From positions 1-45,308 of the forward strand of contig CALVXH010000003.1 in NCBI GenBank assembly GCA_944368945.1: DNA of 45,308 nt, written 5' to 3'. This stretch comes from an uncultured Bacilli bacterium (GTDB taxonomy: Bacteria; Bacillota_I; Bacilli_A; RFN20; CAG-826). The position numbers and the translations under genes are program-made. Under the pieces are notes generated by a model. That model worked only from the letters and a program-made list of their open reading frames with translations. It was not told the origin of the DNA and searched no databases. Shown here piece by piece: positions 17,078 to 25,891 of this stretch. Position 1 is the stretch's first letter. Every line of letters starts with the position of its first letter.

Positions 17078-18960
17078 TGAAAAAGAGAAATTTATTAATC
17101 ACATTAGCTTGTTCTACATTATTATTAACTTCATGTGATAAGATTACTGCTACTCTACCAAATGGAGATCATCAATTAGTTAATACACAAATTTATATTG
17201 ACCACAACACACTTTCAACAATTTATGACACTATTAAAGGCGGAGATAGTTACGCAAGTAATGTCAATGATCTTTTAACTCAAGGAATTGCTGAAGCTGT
17301 CTTAGGAAAATATGAAGTTGTTCTAGATTCAAATGCTGCTCATGGTTATAAAATTAACCTTTCAGGATACGATGATGTTGATGATGATAAGAAAACTGAA
17401 TTTATCAATAATCATCCTGCATATAACAATTGGCAAAGTAGTTCATATAAATTAACACTTGCTACTAAAGCTCCTTCTAAAGAAGAATTCGAAGCAAGAG
17501 TTAATATAATAAAGAATTTAATTGATAAACAAATTGTTACCACAATGTGGAGTGAGGCAAATGCTACATCATATAAGAGAAACAATAGATTCTACGAAGT
17601 TTTATACGCAAGAAATTTAAGTGATAAATTATATGATGTCACTGATGGAGCAGGAAAAGCAATTAGTGATGATATAATTTATAATGAGCAAATCAACTAT
17701 GAATATGGTGAAAATGCATTATATGAAGAAGTAAATGGTAAATTTAATGGCTTCAATGAATATGCTGCGGGTACAAACTTATTTGGTGGATATTTTACTC
17801 AATATGCATTGATTGACGGAAAATATGATTCTTCTACAGAAGCAGGTAGAGAAAATATTAAATCAATTCTCCACTTAAACTACTATCTTGATTACATTAA
17901 TTCTTCAATTATGCCAACAATTATGAAGAATTTACTCATTGAACAATATGTTTTACAAGAACAATATGTTGCAATTGGTAATACAGGTTCTAGAAAAGTT
18001 AACTACATCGCTATTACAAATAACGCTGATAAAGATGGCGATAAATTCTTCGATGAATTCTTAAATAAATATTTCACTGGTTCAGATGATAAATACTTAG
18101 AAAAAGACACATTTGATAAATGGGAAATAGCAAGTGATGCATGGAAAGGTGATCCAGCAATTATTGATCCAAACGCGGAAACTAAAGCACTTGCTGAAAG
18201 TGTATTTGGCACTGCAAGTAGTGAAAATCCATCTGCAAATTCTGATGGACACAATGCTAATGATAAAAATGGTGGATATATTGCTCAATATGGTGATAAT
18301 AGAACATTAACATATTATGATGGAACACCTTATGCTGACATTATTGATGACTTCTCAACATTAACTAATAATATCACTACAAATAACACCACAAATTACA
18401 CATCATTTACAGAAATTGATAGTATTTCATATGAACCAATCGTTGGTTTATCAATCAAGATTGATTCTAACACTGTAACTGATTACACAACTTATGGTTG
18501 GCAAACAAGAGATTCCTCTTCTTTACCAGATTCCGTTAAGAACAAATTATTCTCATACGGATTTGTCAACGAATGGAATAGCGCTATTGCTAGTGATAGC
18601 AAGCAATATTCAGGTTCATACCTTTATGAAGTTGGCAATACTGGCAAGTACTTATTAAGAAAAGATACATATTCAAATTTAAATGAATCTGTATTATGGG
18701 AAGAAAGTGGATCATATTATGTTGTCGAAGTCGAAGATATTATTACTCCAGACTCAACAGCTATTACTGAAAATTTAACCGCTGAACAAAAAGTGAAAAT
18801 TGAAACTAATGCTAGAGAAGCTGCTTATACATTAGCAAGTGGATCTACATATACTACAAACGCAATGATTTATTATCTTGAACAATGTAATATTAATTAC
18901 CACGATCAAGATGTATATGATTATTTCGTTTCAACTTATCCAAGATTATTTGAGGATTAA
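17077..18960 (+). CDS. Large surface lipoprotein, possible PrsA/SurA-like chaperone
   Basis: A protein of 627 residues with a lipoprotein signal (lipobox LTSC, Cys20). After the signal it resembles the preceding gene product in layout: a short beta segment, then helices with a T-xx-I-YDT pattern near 55-75. No parvulin motif is seen. The middle has a low-complexity region rich in Asn, Asp, Ser and Thr (about 380-470). The gene overlaps the previous stop by one nt (TAATG) with a perfect CAGGAGG ribosome site, so the two proteins are co-translated and probably work together. Family not firmly recognised. Confidence 0.65.
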   Translation: MKKRNLLITLACSTLLLTSCDKITATLPNGDHQLVNTQIYIDHNTLSTIYDTIKGGDSYASNVNDLLTQGIAEAVLGKYEVVLDSNAAHGYKINLSGYDDVDDDKKTEFINNHPAYNNWQSSSYKLTLATKAPSKEEFEARVNIIKNLIDKQIVTTMWSEANATSYKRNNRFYEVLYARNLSDKLYDVTDGAGKAISDDIIYNEQINYEYGENALYEEVNGKFNGFNEYAAGTNLFGGYFTQYALIDGKYDSSTEAGRENIKSILHLNYYLDYINSSIMPTIMKNLLIEQYVLQEQYVAIGNTGSRKVNYIAITNNADKDGDKFFDEFLNKYFTGSDDKYLEKDTFDKWEIASDAWKGDPAIIDPNAETKALAESVFGTASSENPSANSDGHNANDKNGGYIAQYGDNRTLTYYDGTPYADIIDDFSTLTNNITTNNTTNYTSFTEIDSISYEPIVGLSIKIDSNTVTDYTTYGWQTRDSSSLPDSVKNKLFSYGFVNEWNSAIASDSKQYSGSYLYEVGNTGKYLLRKDTYSNLNESVLWEESGSYYVVEVEDIITPDSTAITENLTAEQKVKIETNAREAAYTLASGSTYTTNAMIYYLEQCNINYHDQDVYDYFVSTYPRLFED

Positions 18961-18970
18961 TTAAAAAATA

Positions 18971-18999
18971 AACTGCTTCAATTTTGAAGCAGTTTTTTA
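18971..18999 (+). terminator. Intrinsic terminator after the lipoprotein pair
   Basis: AACTGCTTCA (18971-18980) pairs perfectly with TGAAGCAGTT (18985-18994) over a 4-nt loop and is followed by TTTT. The next gene's ribosome site starts only a few nt later. Confidence 0.8.
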
Positions 19000-19014
19000 A
19001 AAGGAGATATAAAT

Positions 19015-19437
19015 ATGGATTTTGATACAAATTGTATATTTTGTAAGATAGCTAACAAGGTTATCCCTTCTACTATTATTTATGAGGATGAAGATGTTTT
19101 AGCTTTTTTGGATGTCAATCCTGTTACCTATGGTCACACATTAGTTATTCCAAAAAAACACTATGAATCATTTTTATCATGCCCTAAAGACGTTTTACAT
19201 AAAGCATTTGACCTTGCTCAAAGAATTGGTCAAGTTCAAATAAAACAACTTGGCGCAAAAGGTGTTAATATTTTGACAAATTGTTTTGAAGCTGCAGGAC
19301 AATCAATACCTCATTTCCATATCCATGTAATTCCTAGATATGAAGCTAATGATGGCTTTAAACTAGAAATGAAAGAATTGAAAAATGTTAATTTACCTGT
19401 ATTAGCTGCAGAATTAAAAGAAAGTTTAAATAAATAG
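19015..19437 (+). CDS. HIT-family nucleotide hydrolase (HinT-like)
   Basis: Histidine-triad protein of 140 residues that cleaves nucleoside phosphoramidates and related compounds. The defining motif HFHIHVIPR lies at about 100-108 (His100, His102, His104), followed by a C-terminal helical tail. The N-terminal CIFCKIANKVIPS segment carries a CxxC pair seen in zinc-binding family members. The ribosome site is GGAG at 19003-19006. There is no room for a promoter after the terminator at 18971-18999, so expression probably comes from read-through or a promoter inside the preceding gene. Confidence 0.92.
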   Translation: MDFDTNCIFCKIANKVIPSTIIYEDEDVLAFLDVNPVTYGHTLVIPKKHYESFLSCPKDVLHKAFDLAQRIGQVQIKQLGAKGVNILTNCFEAAGQSIPHFHIHVIPRYEANDGFKLEMKELKNVNLPVLAAELKESLNK

Positions 19438-19441
19438 TATC

Positions 19442-19491
19442 AAAAAAGAATCGACTCAATCGAATAAATTCGAGAAATCGATTCTTTTTTT
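19442..19491. terminator. Bidirectional intrinsic terminator, HIT gene / yhaM
   Basis: An AAAAAAGAATCGA arm (19442-19454) pairs with a TCGATTCTTTTTT arm (19478-19490), with an inner TCGAA/TTCGA stem. A- and T-runs on either side serve both converging transcripts. Confidence 0.75.
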
Positions 19492-19497
19492 GTCATT

Positions 19498-20433
19498 TTA
19501 TAAACTTCCATTAAAGAAACTTCTATTGTCTAATCCAAACACTCTTTCAGAATAATCGTTTTCTTTAGTAGTTTCAAAAGCTTTTTCTAACATAACCATC
19601 TTAGCATCCATATCATCAATCATCGAAAGAAGTAAAGCTTCTCTAGTTAAAGGCAAAACTGGAGAACCATATTCTAACTTACCATGATGTGATAATAACA
19701 TATGTTCTAACAATAATGGTGCATTTCCTTCTATATGCAGTTTATCAGCAGCTTCTTTAACAATAGTCATTCCAATTACTAAATGGCCTAATAAGTTACC
19801 TTCATTAGTATATTTAGTTGCTTCAGTCCCACTTAATTCAACTACTTTTCCTATGTCATGAAGTAAGCATCCACTTATTAATAAATCTCTATTAACTGAT
19901 GTATATATTTTGCACACGCTATCAGCTACCTTACACATTGTTACTGTATGGAATAGTAAACCATTTATAAATTCATGATGATTTCTAACTGCTGCAGGAT
20001 AATCAACAAATTTATCTCCGTATTTTTTAAATACTTCATTTACAATTGCTTTTAAAGATTCATTTTCAATGCTTGAAACGAAACTATGAAATTCTTCTAC
20101 TAATGTTTCTTTATCAACTGGAGCATGTCTATCAAAATCTTTAGGATCTTTGTTGGACTTTTCTACTCTCTTTATAGTAATTTGATGCTTATTTTGATAG
20201 AGACGAAGCTCACCTTTTATTTTTACAACATTTCCTACTTTAAATAAGTTTTTTTCAGAATTCTCATCATAATCCCGTTTATAGCCTTCAATATCTAAAG
20301 AGCCATCTGTTAAAATAACTTTCAAATATTTTGATGCTGGATTTGTTCTAGATTGTTTTGGATCATCCATTGATTTAATCTTAAAATCGCTTTCAAATTC
20401 CTTTGTATTATTCATTATTAGATCTTTAATCAT
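19498..20433 (-). CDS. yhaM: 3'-5' exoribonuclease YhaM family
   Basis: An OB-fold plus HD-domain nuclease, known from B. subtilis as a 3'-5' exonuclease acting on RNA and single-stranded DNA. Residues about 20-95 form the OB-like nucleic-acid binding domain (FKVGNVVKIKGELRLYQNKHQITI). The HD domain has NHHEFINGLLFHT near 155-167, LLHDIGK near 195, GHLVIG near 215 and HMLLSHHGKLEYGS near 245-258, which supply the metal ligands. The ATG at 20433 is preceded by a GGAAGG site eight nt upstream; a TTG codon just before it was rejected. It overlaps recX. Length of 311 residues is typical. Confidence 0.92.
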   Translation of the reverse strand: MIKDLIMNNTKEFESDFKIKSMDDPKQSRTNPASKYLKVILTDGSLDIEGYKRDYDENSEKNLFKVGNVVKIKGELRLYQNKHQITIKRVEKSNKDPKDFDRHAPVDKETLVEEFHSFVSSIENESLKAIVNEVFKKYGDKFVDYPAAVRNHHEFINGLLFHTVTMCKVADSVCKIYTSVNRDLLISGCLLHDIGKVVELSGTEATKYTNEGNLLGHLVIGMTIVKEAADKLHIEGNAPLLLEHMLLSHHGKLEYGSPVLPLTREALLLSMIDDMDAKMVMLEKAFETTKENDYSERVFGLDNRSFFNGSL

Positions 20434-21232
20434 CAAGTTTACCTTCCTTATCTAAACTCATAGCATGATGAATCATTGATAAAGAATAACCTTTATCAAT
20501 TAGTTTATTCACTATCTTGCTATATTTATCAATACCATTAGTACTCTTTGTCAAAACTTTATTTTTTATCTTTTTATAATCCTTAATTAATTCTTTTTGC
20601 TCTTTATCTACATCAATTTTTAGATTATCTAACACATTCAAAATTGCATCAACAGAAAATCCTCTTTCAAGCATTGCATCATAAATTTTTCTTTTTTGCT
20701 TTGCAAAAGTAAAACGAAGAAATTTATTTTTTATGCTTTCAAAATACTCTTTCGCTTTTAAAGCTTCTTTATTGTCGTCAAAAGTGATCTTTCTAATAGC
20801 AGTTTCCGTTACACCATGGCTTTTACAAAAATTTAAAATGTAATACTTACCATAAAGATTTTCATCAAAATAAGTTAGATAATTTTTTAAAAAAACTTCA
20901 TCATCTAAAATATTAGATTTTTTTAACTCTTTCAATGCTAATCTTAACTCTTTTGGACAAGCAAATTTCTTATTAATGAGTTTAATTAAATCACGTTCAC
21001 TATAAGGTTTTTTAGAGGCTAAAGATTTTGCATAACTTAAAATTTCTTCCTTTTTTTCAAAACTAGCAATCTCATAAGCTAAGCTTTCGCTAATAACATC
21101 TCCAACCTTTAAATCAAATTTATTAAATGTTGAACTATGTAATTTAACTTTTGCAAAAGGAAACTCAACAATATATTTATTACCTTTTTGTTTTATGGAT
21201 AATATCTTTCTACCAGTATCTTCTAATTGCAC
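20426..21232 (-). CDS. recX: RecX-family regulator of RecA
   Basis: A helical protein of 268 residues with repeated three-helix units, as in RecX, which modulates RecA filaments. Recognisable parts are the SYAKSLASKKPYSERDLIKL region near 65-85 and, near the end, ERGFSVDAILNVLDNLKID then KGYSLSMIHHAMS. It starts with GTG at 21232, supported by a GAGG site eight nt upstream, and overlaps the glycosyltransferase end by 23 nt. recA is about 14 kb away, so the link is functional, not positional. Sequence identity to known RecX looks low but the size and repeat pattern fit. Confidence 0.8.
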   Translation of the reverse strand: MQLEDTGRKILSIKQKGNKYIVEFPFAKVKLHSSTFNKFDLKVGDVISESLAYEIASFEKKEEILSYAKSLASKKPYSERDLIKLINKKFACPKELRLALKELKKSNILDDEVFLKNYLTYFDENLYGKYYILNFCKSHGVTETAIRKITFDDNKEALKAKEYFESIKNKFLRFTFAKQKRKIYDAMLERGFSVDAILNVLDNLKIDVDKEQKELIKDYKKIKNKVLTKSTNGIDKYSKIVNKLIDKGYSLSMIHHAMSLDKEGKLDD

Positions 21233-22382
21233 GTTTATATACCTCTATAATATTAATATAAAAACTTTGTTCACTAAAACTATCAATTGATTTAAGAGCA
21301 TTTTCACAAATTGTATTAATTTGTTCTTTATTTAAGTTTAGCACATAAAAAAGTTTGTCAGCAAAATCTAGTTCATCAATAAAGAAAAATCCAGTTTTAT
21401 TATTATCAATAACACCAACTAAGTTATTATCAAATCTGCATAAAACAGGCACACTACTAGCCATTGCTTCCATAAATGTTAAACCTTGAGTTTCACTAAT
21501 AGAAGCATTAACAAATAAATCAGAAATTAAATAGTATTTAAATACCTCTTCATTTGAAACCTTCCCTAAAAATTTAACATTATTACTTAGTTCAAGTTGA
21601 TTAACTAAATCTATTAAATCATTTTTTTCCGGACCATCTCCAACAAAAATCAAAATAGTATTCTGATTAGTATATTTTGTTAAATAATTTTTATAACCTT
21701 TTACAATGATATCAAAACTTTTCTCTTTAGCTAATCTTCCAAGACACAATAGTACTTTTTGTTCATTAGAAATACCTAATTTTTCTCTAAGATCTGCAAC
21801 TTTTTTTAAATTATCATAGCTTCTAGCAAATTTATTAAATTCAAACCCAGTAGGTACAACATTAACATATTTTTCTACACCAATTGATTTAATATAGGTT
21901 AAAGTCTTTTTTGAAGGAGAAATAATTTCTGTTGCTCTATTCATACAAGTTTTATCAAACTCTCTAATAGCCCATTTAGAAAATCTGTCAAAATATCCTT
22001 TTGTAGCATAATAAGTATAATCTTCATACATAGTATGATATGTATAAACAGAAGGAATATGCAAATTACTCGCCACAATAAAACCAAATTGTGATATACC
22101 AAATTCAGTATTAATGTGGACTAAATCAAGATTAAGGCTTTTTAAAATTTTGAATGCTTCTTTATTATAAAAAAATGAAGCCCTATATCCATAAAGCTTT
22201 TTAAGTTCTAATCCAGGAATTCTTAAGATATTGTCTTGAAATGTTACACTTTTATCCTTACTTGTTGTAACAATATAAGCATGATGTCCATTTTTTCTTA
22301 GTAGCATAAATAAAGAGTTAACACTAGTCGCAACTCCATTAATTTCTGGTAAATATGTATCTGAAAAAATAGCTATATTCAT
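21210..22382 (-). CDS. GT4 glycosyltransferase, probable diacylglycerol glucosyltransferase
   Basis: A GT-B fold enzyme of 390 residues. The N-terminal acceptor domain opens with MNIAIFSDTYLPEINGVATS, characteristic of the GT4 group that glycosylates diacylglycerol or mannosylates phosphatidylinositol. The C-terminal donor domain has LCLGRLAKEKSF near 212 and the E-x7-E motif SETQGLTFMEAMASSVP near 290-305. The most likely product is a glucosyl-diacylglycerol membrane glycolipid or lipoteichoic acid anchor; the sugar and acceptor are inferred. ATGA overlap with the upstream membrane protein gene indicates a joint role. Confidence 0.82.
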   Translation of the reverse strand: MNIAIFSDTYLPEINGVATSVNSLFMLLRKNGHHAYIVTTSKDKSVTFQDNILRIPGLELKKLYGYRASFFYNKEAFKILKSLNLDLVHINTEFGISQFGFIVASNLHIPSVYTYHTMYEDYTYYATKGYFDRFSKWAIREFDKTCMNRATEIISPSKKTLTYIKSIGVEKYVNVVPTGFEFNKFARSYDNLKKVADLREKLGISNEQKVLLCLGRLAKEKSFDIIVKGYKNYLTKYTNQNTILIFVGDGPEKNDLIDLVNQLELSNNVKFLGKVSNEEVFKYYLISDLFVNASISETQGLTFMEAMASSVPVLCRFDNNLVGVIDNNKTGFFFIDELDFADKLFYVLNLNKEQINTICENALKSIDSFSEQSFYINIIEVYKRAIRRYW

Positions 22383-23992
22383 TCTTCGTCATCATCCCCG
22401 ATTACAATTTTATCTTCATATTCTCTTTTTTCAATATTTTCATTTTGTAAAGTAGATATTTCTCTAGTTTTTTTATTTTTATCATGATGAATAATTTTTT
22501 CCAACATTTGTTTTCTTTCTAAAGCTTTTGTTTCATAAATAGTATCACTAGAGGCTTTTCTTTCTGCGTATGTTTCAAGTTGAATAGTAAGCATCGTTTT
22601 TCTATTACCAACAGGAATAATTCTCTCTTTGACTGAAAGACCCCTACTTTTATAAGTAGCAGCGAAGATGCCATTAATAATAAAAGGAATATAGAATGTC
22701 CCAAATCTCCAAACAAGTAAAATAATATTAAGACCACCGCGTAAATAAAATTCATCACTATAGTAGCCACTTGATTGTCCAAATAAACTTGCAAAAACGA
22801 TTTCACTAATACCAGCACTTCCAGGTAAAGGTATTAATCCAGTTACCATTTGATGGAAATTAGAAAATACAACACAGTCATACATTTTTTGAAATATATT
22901 TATATCATTTAAATTAAAAGCGTTAAGTGCTAAACCACTAAAAAATGGAGCTAACTGATTAATAATTAAATTTACTAGCATTAAGAAAACAATTAATAAT
23001 GTAAATGGGATATTACTTTGTAAACGTCTAAGCTCGATTCTATAGTTTTCAACCTGAATTCTAATATTTTTTCTTTTTTCGTCTGCGTTTTTAATTATTC
23101 TTAGTTTTGCAAAAATATTGACTAAAGTTACTGTAATAAAGTCTAATACTTTTTTTGAATATGACATGAAAAGTAATAAGAAAATAACTAATAAATTTAA
23201 AGCGAAACCGAATATAGCAAAAGCCCATATAGGTATTGAAAAACTAATATCACCAATAGTTATTGGAATAGCACTTAGTGAAAATATTAAATCAAAACTT
23301 GTTATCAAAGAAACCAAGCCAACAAATATTAACACTGATTGACTTATGATAAAACTCATAACAAAAATAGAGGCACTATTACTAACTGGTATACCTTGTT
23401 TTTTAAATGTATAAACTTGGGCAAATTGACCTCCACTAGATCCTGGAGTAATAGCGCTATAAAATGAACCTATCGCATTATTCGCATATGCTTGATGATA
23501 CTTATAATGTCTTGTGTATAATCTTGCGAATAAAAAGATTATTAAGGATGAAAGTAAATAATTGACAAAAACAAAGAAAATAAATAGGAGAAAATACCAT
23601 AAGTTCATTTCTTTAAATACACTTCCAATTGTTTGATAAACATAAATTGGATTGCCATTTTCATCTACCATTCCAGTAACACTTGCTAAGTTATACCATA
23701 ATACAAAAACAGTAATTAATAAAATTAAAAAAAGATAGATGATGTATTTATAATTGTCACTTTTTTTAGCACCACTTATCGATGAAGCAGAACTAGTACT
23801 TTTTTCATTAGTTTTTTCCTCTTCTACATCTTCGCTAATGGATTCTCCTAAATTAATTTCCTTTTCTTCTTTCTCATTAATTTGAATTCCATCTTCGCTT
23901 TGAATTATAGTGTCATTATAAAAATTGTCATCAATTTTTGTCTCTGATGAATTATTTTCATGCAGTTCCTTGTTTTTTTCTTCATTTATCAT
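22379..23992 (-). CDS. LPG-synthase-type (YbhN/MprF N-domain-like) membrane protein
   Basis: A multi-pass membrane protein of 537 residues. About 90 hydrophilic, acidic N-terminal residues are followed by a hydrophobic region with roughly eight helices. It contains a GSFYSAITPGSSGGQFAQVY segment near 175-195 and a LIPLPGSAGISE segment near 390, both hallmarks of the LPG_synthase_TM (UPF0104) family that also forms the flippase half of MprF. There is no C-terminal aminoacyl-transferase domain; the tail of about 70 residues is charged. It probably moves or handles a lipid made by the adjoining GT4 enzyme. The ribosome site (GGATG) is weak. Confidence 0.8.
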   Translation of the reverse strand: MINEEKNKELHENNSSETKIDDNFYNDTIIQSEDGIQINEKEEKEINLGESISEDVEEEKTNEKSTSSASSISGAKKSDNYKYIIYLFLILLITVFVLWYNLASVTGMVDENGNPIYVYQTIGSVFKEMNLWYFLLFIFFVFVNYLLSSLIIFLFARLYTRHYKYHQAYANNAIGSFYSAITPGSSGGQFAQVYTFKKQGIPVSNSASIFVMSFIISQSVLIFVGLVSLITSFDLIFSLSAIPITIGDISFSIPIWAFAIFGFALNLLVIFLLLFMSYSKKVLDFITVTLVNIFAKLRIIKNADEKRKNIRIQVENYRIELRRLQSNIPFTLLIVFLMLVNLIINQLAPFFSGLALNAFNLNDINIFQKMYDCVVFSNFHQMVTGLIPLPGSAGISEIVFASLFGQSSGYYSDEFYLRGGLNIILLVWRFGTFYIPFIINGIFAATYKSRGLSVKERIIPVGNRKTMLTIQLETYAERKASSDTIYETKALERKQMLEKIIHHDKNKKTREISTLQNENIEKREYEDKIVIGDDDEE

Positions 23993-24026
23993 AATTCGAC
24001 ATCCATTTAAATTTTATCAAATAGAA

Positions 24027-24054
24027 TTGCAAAAAACTATATTAAAAGTATAAT
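24027..24054 (+). promoter_or_regulatory. Promoter of the ABC exporter operon, leaderless geometry
   Basis: TTGCAA (24027-24032) and a consensus TATAAT (24049-24054) are 16 nt apart. The ATG at 24062 lies seven nt after the -10 box, where transcription would normally start. No ribosome site is present. Confidence 0.5.
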
Positions 24055-24061
24055 TTTCTAT

Positions 24062-25888
24062 ATGAAGAGATATTTTAAGATGTTACATATAATGACAGAA
24101 GGATGTAGGTTTTTATACTACTTTTATTTTGTATTAATGTTTTTTTCTGTTTTATTCTCTATAACTTCAACTTATATAACAAAAATATTAATTGATATTT
24201 TACAAACTCAAGACTATTTAGGAGGTATTGGAATTCCGATTGAAAGCATTTCTGAATTAGGGACTGATTCCAATTTTTTAAGTGTCTTTTTTATTAATTT
24301 ATTTGGCGGAATTAAATTTTTAAGTAGTAATATATGGTTTTTTGCAATTTTAATAATTGGTTTTGCTTTATTAGCAGCCATCGTTTCTGCAATTAGATTT
24401 TTATTCAGAACTAAATTTATGAATACAATGAGTAAAAATCTTCAAATGCTATTATTTAATCACATTGAACGTCTTCCTTATTCGACAATTAAAAGTATGA
24501 AAAATGGTGATATTATCCAAACATGTACTCGTGATGAAGATATTCTAAAAAGATTTGCTGGATTTGATACTTCAATGATTATGTATACTTTCTTTATTGT
24601 TAGTATTTCATTTATATTTTTATGCATTACAAATTATCAGATTGCTTTAATTAGTATGGTCTTAATGCCATTCATGTTTATATATTCTTTCTTTGTAATC
24701 AAAGAAGTCAGAAGAAGATATAGAAAGACAGATGACAGCGAAGGTGAAATGACTTCAAAAATTGAAGAAAATTTAGCGAGTGTTAGACTTGTTAAAGCTT
24801 TTAATAATGAAGAATATGAAATTCATGATTTTGAAAGATACATTAATGACTACAAAGGTAAATATATGAGATGGGGAAAATTAAGAGCCTTCTTCTTTTC
24901 AAGTAGTGATATATTAGTTTTTGGACAAATAGCTATAACAACAATTTTTGGCTTTGTTTTATGCTTTAATGGCTCAATTGGCGTTGGAACATTATATATG
25001 AGTTTTACATTTGTAAACCTAATGGTATGGCCAATCAGAGATGTCGCTACTGTTTTAAGCAATTTGGCTAGAGCAAATGCTAGTTTAGATAGAATTAACT
25101 TAATACTAAATGAGCCTTTAGAAGATGTCGAGACCGGCGTAACGCCTTCAATAACTGGTGATATAAAATTTGAAAATGTATCATTTAATTATCCTGATGG
25201 TACGGAAGATGTATTAAAAAATGTCTCTTTTAATGTTAAAAAAGGTCAAACAGTTGCGATTATGGGTAAAACTGGAAGTGGTAAATCCACTTTAGCTTAT
25301 TTATTAACTAGATTATATGACGCAACTAGTGGAAATATTTATATTGATGGCATAGACATTAATAAGATTCAAAAGCACTATCTAAGACAACATATCTCAA
25401 TTGTTTTACAAGACCCCTTCTTATTCTCAAAAACAATCAAAGATAATGTCTTAATTGCTAATCAAAAAGCAAAATATGAAGATATGATTGAAGCAACTTC
25501 TATTTGCCAAATTCATAAATCTATTATTAATTTTCCTAAAGGCTATGACACAGCTGTAGGAGAAAAAGGAACTACTTTAAGTGGAGGTCAAAAGCAAAGA
25601 GTTGCTATTGCTAGAACACTAGTCTTGAAATCACCAGTTTTAGTTTTTGATGATTCATTATCAGCTGTTGATACAGAAACAGATTTTAATATTAGAAAAT
25701 CAATGAAAGAAAGAAAAGAAAAATGCACTACCTTTCTAATTACACATAGAATTGCTACAGCAAAAGATGCTGATTTAATTATCGTTTTAGAAAACGGAAT
25801 GATTTCTCAAATGGGCAAACATGATGATTTAATAAAACAAGAAGGCTTGTATAAAAGAATTTATGATATTCAAACAAAGATGGTATAA
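24062..25888 (+). CDS. ABC exporter subunit with degenerate catalytic site
   Basis: An exporter half-transporter of 608 residues: an N-terminal six-helix membrane domain (about 1-345) and a C-terminal ATPase. Walker A is GKTGSGKST near residue 400, signature LSGGQKQR near 507, and Walker B VLVFDDSLSAVD near 530, where the catalytic glutamate is aspartate. This marks the degenerate half of heterodimeric exporters such as BmrC/BmrD and TM287/288. The partner follows three nt later. The start at 24062 lacks a ribosome site but fits a leaderless mRNA; an in-frame ATG at 24080 is the alternative. The substrate is unknown and is likely a drug or lipid. Confidence 0.88.
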   Translation: MKRYFKMLHIMTEGCRFLYYFYFVLMFFSVLFSITSTYITKILIDILQTQDYLGGIGIPIESISELGTDSNFLSVFFINLFGGIKFLSSNIWFFAILIIGFALLAAIVSAIRFLFRTKFMNTMSKNLQMLLFNHIERLPYSTIKSMKNGDIIQTCTRDEDILKRFAGFDTSMIMYTFFIVSISFIFLCITNYQIALISMVLMPFMFIYSFFVIKEVRRRYRKTDDSEGEMTSKIEENLASVRLVKAFNNEEYEIHDFERYINDYKGKYMRWGKLRAFFFSSSDILVFGQIAITTIFGFVLCFNGSIGVGTLYMSFTFVNLMVWPIRDVATVLSNLARANASLDRINLILNEPLEDVETGVTPSITGDIKFENVSFNYPDGTEDVLKNVSFNVKKGQTVAIMGKTGSGKSTLAYLLTRLYDATSGNIYIDGIDINKIQKHYLRQHISIVLQDPFLFSKTIKDNVLIANQKAKYEDMIEATSICQIHKSIINFPKGYDTAVGEKGTTLSGGQKQRVAIARTLVLKSPVLVFDDSLSAVDTETDFNIRKSMKERKEKCTTFLITHRIATAKDADLIIVLENGMISQMGKHDDLIKQEGLYKRIYDIQTKMV

Positions 25889-25891
25889 ATT

